Shown: positions 59,098-64,000 of the stretch, in pieces
How the letters are laid out: each line of letters starts with the position of its first letter
Position numbering within the stretch: position 1 is the stretch's first letter
NCBI GenBank assembly: GCA_902576045.1
Contig: CACGTU010000003.1
Span: 17,749 to 81,748 of the forward strand
DNA length: 64,000 nucleotides
DNA from: an uncultured Pelagibacteraceae bacterium
GTDB taxonomy: Bacteria > Pseudomonadota > Alphaproteobacteria > Pelagibacterales > Pelagibacteraceae
Direction: 5' to 3'
The notes under the pieces: model-generated
The model's database searches: none
Told to the model about the DNA's origin: nothing
The model's input: only the letters and a program-made list of their open reading frames with translations
Program-made: the position numbers and the translations under genes

Positions 59098-60195
59098 TTA
59101 ATTAATTATGCTGTTCATTCTACAACAGCTATCAAAGTCTTCCTTGTTGATATAACAGCCAGCCATTTTTCTCTTTCCACTAAATGACCCTCTTCCATGC
59201 ATTACTCTCCAATTATTAAATATCAAAAGTTCTCCTGGTCGTAATATATGTCTCCACTGATATTTTTTACTATTAGCTAATTGGTCGAATTTTTTTATCG
59301 CATTATAAAATTCTAATGTTGATTTATATGGTAAGTCAATGGGAGCTCTATCATAATTATTAAAACTCACTTGTACAATTTCTTTATGATTATTTAATCT
59401 AAAAATTGGCCTCTCCGCTTCAAGATCAACACCATCTCCTAAATATTTACCTTTTACTTTTATTTCTGTGAGAGTTTTAAACAATTTTTGATGATTTTTT
59501 TTTAACTCTCTTGCTATAGATAAACCATCAACCATAATTGATGCTCCTCCTTTTGCATTATACTTACAACAAAGTAGTAATTGCAATCCAGGCGCATCAT
59601 TACTGTATGTTGAGTCTGTATGTGGTCTTAACTCTTCTTGTGAATATGCGCTGTCAGCTTTTTTATTATCTGACTCAAAAGTCCATAGACCACCAAAAAT
59701 TGAATTTCTTACATAACCTATTTTATTAGCGATTTTATTTACTGATTTAAGATTTGGCTTACAATTTTTTATAACTGCAAAACCGTATTTATGTAAACTC
59801 TCTAGCAAGTTTAAGAAATTTTTATTTTTGTCTATTTTATTGTAATCAATATAAATCTGGTTTTTGATATCACGAGCTATCCATGGTTTAATATTTTTCT
59901 TTAATTGCTTTTTCTCTGAATAATTCAACAGAAACTTATACGAATATTGTGCTGGCGAAGATGAATCTGACCAAGTTATACTTAAAAGTTTTCCATTTTC
60001 TAAAATTTTGCCCTTAACTGCCTTCAAATCTGGCGCTAGATTAGCTGTAAAAGTCTTTCTTTGGTTTGTTCTAAAATCCCAATTTTCGGTATTTTTGATA
60101 TGATCACGCAACCATACATTGGGATATATTTTTGATTTTCTGTTCACAAAAAAAATTTCAACATTTTTTTTTTTTAATTTGAAATTTTTAATCAT
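59098..60195 (-). CDS. Gamma-butyrobetaine / trimethyllysine dioxygenase family protein
   Basis: An Fe(II)/2-oxoglutarate oxygenase. The metal triad is His and Asp in 'ELRPHTDSTYSNDAPGLQLL' and the distal His in 'WRVMHGRGSFSGKRKMAGCY', which also has the 2-oxoglutarate Arg. 'YPNVWLRDHIKNTENWDFRT' recalls the N-terminal domain of BBOX1/TMLHE, but its usual zinc cysteines are absent. Length 365. It probably hydroxylates a trimethylammonium compound; the exact substrate is unknown. It follows aceF by 11 bases. Confidence 0.82.
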   Translation of the reverse strand: MIKNFKLKKKNVEIFFVNRKSKIYPNVWLRDHIKNTENWDFRTNQRKTFTANLAPDLKAVKGKILENGKLLSITWSDSSSPAQYSYKFLLNYSEKKQLKKNIKPWIARDIKNQIYIDYNKIDKNKNFLNLLESLHKYGFAVIKNCKPNLKSVNKIANKIGYVRNSIFGGLWTFESDNKKADSAYSQEELRPHTDSTYSNDAPGLQLLLCCKYNAKGGASIMVDGLSIARELKKNHQKLFKTLTEIKVKGKYLGDGVDLEAERPIFRLNNHKEIVQVSFNNYDRAPIDLPYKSTLEFYNAIKKFDQLANSKKYQWRHILRPGELLIFNNWRVMHGRGSFSGKRKMAGCYINKEDFDSCCRMNSIIN

Positions 60196-60206
60196 TTTCT
60201 TTTGTA

Positions 60207-61478
60207 TTAAATCGCCAATTTGTAAGCAAAATTTTTCCCTAAATTATCCTTCAGTTCGTTATTAAATCTTGCAGCTTCGGCACCATCAATTATTCTATGA
60301 TCATAAGATAAAGATAAAGGTAAAACAGTTCTGGTCATAAATTTATTATTAATATATATTTGTTTCTTATAAGATCTACCAATACCGAGAATAGCTACCT
60401 CTGGCAAATTGATTATAGGAGTAAAAAAAGATCCTCCTATTCCTCCAAGGCTCGTGATTGTCATAGATCCTCCAAAAAATTCTTTTTTATTAATTTTTAA
60501 TTCTCTGCAATCATTACTTACTTTTTTTAATTCATCCCCTAGCTGTGCAATATTCTTTATGTCAGCATTTCTAATTTTTGGAACCATAAGCCCATTAGGG
60601 GTATCTACTGCAATACCTATATGAAAATATTTTTTAAGTGTAATTTTTCCTTCCTCAATATTGTCTATGGAGGCGTTAAAATTTGGAAACTTTTTTAGTG
60701 TAGAAACCAAAGCTTTTATGATGAATGCTAAAGGTGTTATTTTCTTTTTTTTACCCGTGTAAATATCTGTTAAAGACTCCCTGAATTCGTCCATTTCAGT
60801 TATATCAGCTTCATCGTGGTTCGTCACATGAGGTATTTTATTCCAAGAATTTGTTAAATGAGGAGCTGCTATTTTTTTTATCCTGGAAAGATATTTTGTC
60901 TCTACAGCTCCAAATTCTGAATGTTGATATTCATCTTTAATCTCACCTTTTTTTTCGTAGTTTTCATACTTAGGAGGCTTGCTAATTCTATCAGCAACAA
61001 ATTTTTTAACATCACTTTCTACAACTCTGCCTAATCTCTCTGACCCCTTAATTTCTGATACATCTACTCCTAATTCACGGGCAAATTTTCTTGCTTTTGG
61101 ACTAGCAAGAGTTGCTGAGTTTTGATTATTTGAGGAAATATTTACCTCTTCACTTTTATTTATATTTATAGGAGCTTTTATTTCTTTTTTATTTTCATTT
61201 TTAATTTCAGAAATATTTTTAATTGTTTTTTGTTTTTCTTCTTCAGATGCGATAATAGCTATTAAACTTCCTTCTGATACTTTATCTCCGATTTTCACAT
61301 TTAATTTTTGAATTTTGCCTGAAAGTAAACTGGGTATCTCAACACTTGATTTATCACTTTCAATTGTGATCAAAGGATCATTTTTTTTTATAAAGTCACC
61401 TTCGTTTACTAGGACTTCAATTACCTCAACATCTTTGAATTCTCCAATATTTGGAACTATAAGGTTTTTATCTTCCAT
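60207..61478 (-). CDS. aceF: Pyruvate dehydrogenase E2 (dihydrolipoamide acetyltransferase)
   Basis: E2 carries acetyl groups on lipoate and passes them to CoA. One lipoyl domain (residues 1–75) has the lipoyl Lys in 'IESDKSSVEIPS'; a Lys/Glu linker follows; the E1/E3-binding domain has 'ASPKARKFARELGVDV'; the catalytic domain ends with 'LSYDHRIIDGAEAARF'. Length 423. It overlaps aceE (TAATG). With an AceE-type E1 beside it, the pyruvate complex is the most likely assignment. Confidence 0.94.
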   Translation of the reverse strand: MEDKNLIVPNIGEFKDVEVIEVLVNEGDFIKKNDPLITIESDKSSVEIPSLLSGKIQKLNVKIGDKVSEGSLIAIIASEEEKQKTIKNISEIKNENKKEIKAPININKSEEVNISSNNQNSATLASPKARKFARELGVDVSEIKGSERLGRVVESDVKKFVADRISKPPKYENYEKKGEIKDEYQHSEFGAVETKYLSRIKKIAAPHLTNSWNKIPHVTNHDEADITEMDEFRESLTDIYTGKKKKITPLAFIIKALVSTLKKFPNFNASIDNIEEGKITLKKYFHIGIAVDTPNGLMVPKIRNADIKNIAQLGDELKKVSNDCRELKINKKEFFGGSMTITSLGGIGGSFFTPIINLPEVAILGIGRSYKKQIYINNKFMTRTVLPLSLSYDHRIIDGAEAARFNNELKDNLGKNFAYKLAI

Positions 61479-64000
61479 TATAATTTGGTTGGCATTGGTT
61501 TTGCCTGATCAATTTTATATTTTTTAATTGCATCCTTGACGTATTTTGATGCAATTAGTTGCTCATTAGCTAATATGCTTAATCCATATGTAACTATATG
61601 TTCTTTATCTACTTCAAAAAATTTTCTTAAATTTTTTCTCGTATCGCTTCTTCCAAACCCATCTGTGCCGAGTGAGTAAAAGCTTTTCGATACATAAGGT
61701 CTGATTTGATCAGAATTCATCCTCATATAATCTGAAGCCGCAAGTATAGGTCCTCCGGTTTTACCAAGACACTTTTCAAGATAGGTTATTTTTTTTTCTT
61801 TATCAGGGTTCAACAAATTATATCTTTCTACCTCTAATCCATCTCTTCTAAGTTCATTAAAACTAGTAACACTCCAAATTTCACTGTCTATTTCGTAATC
61901 ATTTTGAAGAATTTCTGCAGCAGAAATCATTTCTCTTAAAATAGCTCCAGAACCGAGAAGTTGAATTTTATTTTTTTTGTGTTTTGAAAAATCCTTTATC
62001 CTATACATACCTTTTAAAATTCCATCTTCACACCCTTTTGGCATTTCAGGATGAGAGTAATTTTCATTCATAGTAGTTATGTAATAAAAAATATTCTCAT
62101 TATTCTCATGCATTCTTTTAAGGCCTTCTCTAAATATGACTGCTAACTCATAATGAAATGTTGGGTCATATGAAATACAGTTGGGAATAGTGGAAGCCAA
62201 TAAATGACTGTGTCCATCTTGATGCTGCAAACCTTCACCAGCTAAAGTTGTTCTACCTGCTGTAGCACCAATTAAAAATCCTCTAGCCTGACTATCTCCG
62301 GCTGCCCAAGCAAAATCTCCTGTTCTCTGAAATCCAAACATTGAATAGAATAGATATATTGGGATCATCTCTATATCATGATTTGTGTAAGATGTTCCTG
62401 CTGCTATCCATGAAGACATAGCACCTGCCTCATTAATACCTTCCTCTAGCACTTGACCACTTTTTTCCTCTCTATAAGAGCTCAATTGAGCTGCATCTTC
62501 TGGTTCATATTTTTGGCCTTCGTGTGCATAGATACCAATTTTTTGAAAGAATCCTTCCATTCCAAACGTTCTTGCTTCATCAGGAATTATTGGAACTAAT
62601 TTTTTTGCAACATGTTTATCTCTTAATAAACTTGTTAACATTCTGACTAATGCCATTGTGGTGGACATTTCTTTTTCTCCAGTTGATTTTGTCATAGTGT
62701 CAAAAATATTTTTTTCTGGCGTTTTAATTGGTTTAGAAAAAGTTGTTCTCTCTGGGATAAAGCCTCCTAAGTCATATCTACGCTGTTTTAAGTATTTTAT
62801 TTCAGGTGAATTTTCGTCAGGTTTAAAATATTCTATATTTTTAACCTGTTGATCGCTTAAAGGGACATCAAACCTATCTCTGTAATACATTAAGTCATCA
62901 ACATCTAATTTTTTTTGTTGATGTGTAGTATTTACACTTTCACCAGATTTACCCATCCCATATCCTTTTATTGTTTTTGCAATAATAACAGTTGGGCTGC
63001 CTATGTTTTTTACAGCTTTATCGTAAGCTGCATAAACTTTATGGGGATCGTGACCACCTCTGTTTAGTCTCCAAATATCTTTATCTGACATTGCAGATAC
63101 CATTTGAAAAGTCTCTGGAAATTTTCCAAAAAATTTCTCTCTTACATACAAACCATCTCTTGCCTTAAATGCCTGATATTCACCATCAATAGTTTCATTC
63201 ATTAATTTAACAAGATGACCAGATTTATCATTGGCTAATAAAGAGTCCCAATAAGATCCCCAGATAACTTTAATAACATTCCAGCCTGCACCTCTAAATA
63301 TTCCTTCTAGCTCTTGGATAATTTTACCGTTTCCTCTGACTGGTCCGTCAAGTCTTTGAAGATTACAATTCACTACGAATATTAAGTTATCTAATTTTTC
63401 TCGAGCTGCTAGACCAATTGCACCTAATGATTCTGGTTCATCCATTTCACCATCACCAAGAAAAGCCCAAACTTTTCTCCCTTCGTCTTTGATTAAACCT
63501 CTATTAATTAGATATTTCATAAAACGAGCTTGGTATATTGCTAGCATAGGACCTAGTCCCATTGAAACAGTTGGGAATTGCCAAAAATTAGGCATTAGCC
63601 AAGGGTGAGGGTATGAAGACAGTCCACCTTTATTAACTTCTTGTCTAAAACTGTCTAATTGTTTTTCGTTTAGTCTACCCTCTAGAAAAGCTCTTGCATA
63701 CATGCCTGGAGCGCTGTGACCTTGAAAATAGATTAAGTCTCCTCCAAAATTATCACTTTTTGCTCTCCAAAAGTGATTCATCCCAACATCATATAAGGTT
63801 GCAGCTGATGCAAAAGTTCCTATGTGGCCACCTAATTCAGGAAATTTTTTGTTAGCTCTGACAACCATTGCTGCTGCATTCCATCTAATTAATGATCTTA
63901 ACCTCCTCTCAATATTTTGGTCACCGGGAGATTTCGTTTCTTCCTCTGGAGGAATTGTATTTATATATGGAGTGCTTTGGGTGTAAGGAATTTTTGAACC
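61478..64000 (-). CDS. aceE: Pyruvate dehydrogenase E1, homodimeric (AceE) type, 5' end missing
   Basis: It decarboxylates pyruvate with thiamine diphosphate. The frame is open from the track's Met at 63868 to the right edge, reading 'RRLRSLIRWNAAAMVVRANK', so the start lies outside. Visible motifs are 'YFQGHSAPGMYARAFLEGRL', the ThDP site 'FLGDGEMDEPESLGA', 'GLQHQDGHSHLLAS' and 'SFYSLGTDGFGRSDTR' near the end. About 840 codons are seen of a family near 890. This is the single-chain E1 rather than the two-chain PdhA/PdhB form common in alphaproteobacteria. Confidence 0.96.
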   Translation of the reverse strand, partial: GSKIPYTQSTPYINTIPPEEETKSPGDQNIERRLRSLIRWNAAAMVVRANKKFPELGGHIGTFASAATLYDVGMNHFWRAKSDNFGGDLIYFQGHSAPGMYARAFLEGRLNEKQLDSFRQEVNKGGLSSYPHPWLMPNFWQFPTVSMGLGPMLAIYQARFMKYLINRGLIKDEGRKVWAFLGDGEMDEPESLGAIGLAAREKLDNLIFVVNCNLQRLDGPVRGNGKIIQELEGIFRGAGWNVIKVIWGSYWDSLLANDKSGHLVKLMNETIDGEYQAFKARDGLYVREKFFGKFPETFQMVSAMSDKDIWRLNRGGHDPHKVYAAYDKAVKNIGSPTVIIAKTIKGYGMGKSGESVNTTHQQKKLDVDDLMYYRDRFDVPLSDQQVKNIEYFKPDENSPEIKYLKQRRYDLGGFIPERTTFSKPIKTPEKNIFDTMTKSTGEKEMSTTMALVRMLTSLLRDKHVAKKLVPIIPDEARTFGMEGFFQKIGIYAHEGQKYEPEDAAQLSSYREEKSGQVLEEGINEAGAMSSWIAAGTSYTNHDIEMIPIYLFYSMFGFQRTGDFAWAAGDSQARGFLIGATAGRTTLAGEGLQHQDGHSHLLASTIPNCISYDPTFHYELAVIFREGLKRMHENNENIFYYITTMNENYSHPEMPKGCEDGILKGMYRIKDFSKHKKNKIQLLGSGAILREMISAAEILQNDYEIDSEIWSVTSFNELRRDGLEVERYNLLNPDKEKKITYLEKCLGKTGGPILAASDYMRMNSDQIRPYVSKSFYSLGTDGFGRSDTRKNLRKFFEVDKEHIVTYGLSILANEQLIASKYVKDAIKKYKIDQAKPMPTKL

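Overview
The window reads as a chromosomal segment of a SAR11 (Pelagibacterales) alphaproteobacterium. The DNA is very AT-rich, the proteins are rich in Lys, Ile and Asn, and neighbouring genes commonly overlap by 4 to 47 bases or touch. Several neighbourhoods are typically alphaproteobacterial: murA–DUF2948–hisD–infA, a J-domain gene with cobS and cobT, a RegB-type sensor kinase, and a histidyl-tRNA synthetase paired with a tRNA-His that lacks G-1. No phage, insertion sequence, CRISPR array or origin was seen. The species assignment is inference; no database was searched.

Layout. 1–7.3 kb, plus strand: the end of rpsA, then ihfB, pyrF, trpF, trpB, trpA, accD and folC in one overlapping run. 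7.3–18.9 kb, minus strand: two small lysine-rich genes, dcd, murA, DUF2948, hisD, infA, tRNA-Phe, cspA, a possible His-rich leader ORF, tRNA-His, hisS, hisZ, hisG, rmuC, an MGME1-like nuclease, sbcB and trxA. 19–27 kb: tRNA-Thr and a TVP38/TMEM64 protein, then rpmH-rnpA-yidD-yidC, argB, a HAD phosphatase, dapD, dapE, an HDAC-family amidohydrolase and a SET-domain protein. 27–31 kb, minus: truA, fmt, def and two envelope proteins of unknown role. 31–36.5 kb, mostly plus: aroK, aroB, bolA (minus), a J-domain protein, cobS and cobT. 36.5–50.5 kb, minus: one long translation-rich run, from glycosyltransferase through thrS, infC, rpmI, rplT, pheS, pheT, lepA, tRNA-Ser, fkbM and gyrB to regB. 50.5–64 kb: a hydrolase, gltB and gltD (minus), uppP, an EamA transporter, a gamma-butyrobetaine dioxygenase-family oxygenase, and aceF and aceE, which runs off the right edge.

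The genes are mainly core functions: translation, histidine, tryptophan, lysine, arginine and shikimate synthesis, glutamate synthase, peptidoglycan precursors and pyruvate dehydrogenase.

Three points stand out. First, a short ORF with a cluster of His codons lies just upstream of tRNA-His–hisS–hisZ–hisG and could be a leader peptide sensing His-tRNA charging. Second, seven minus-strand genes between 29 and 59 kb (an exported protein, lepA, pheT, a glycosyltransferase, gltB, gltD and an EamA transporter) are broken by nine single-base shifts. Every one is an extra base in an A or T run, and all repair to full length; long-read or assembly error is the likeliest cause, with transcriptional slippage as the alternative. 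Third, the trpFBA proteins depart from motifs that are normally near-invariant.
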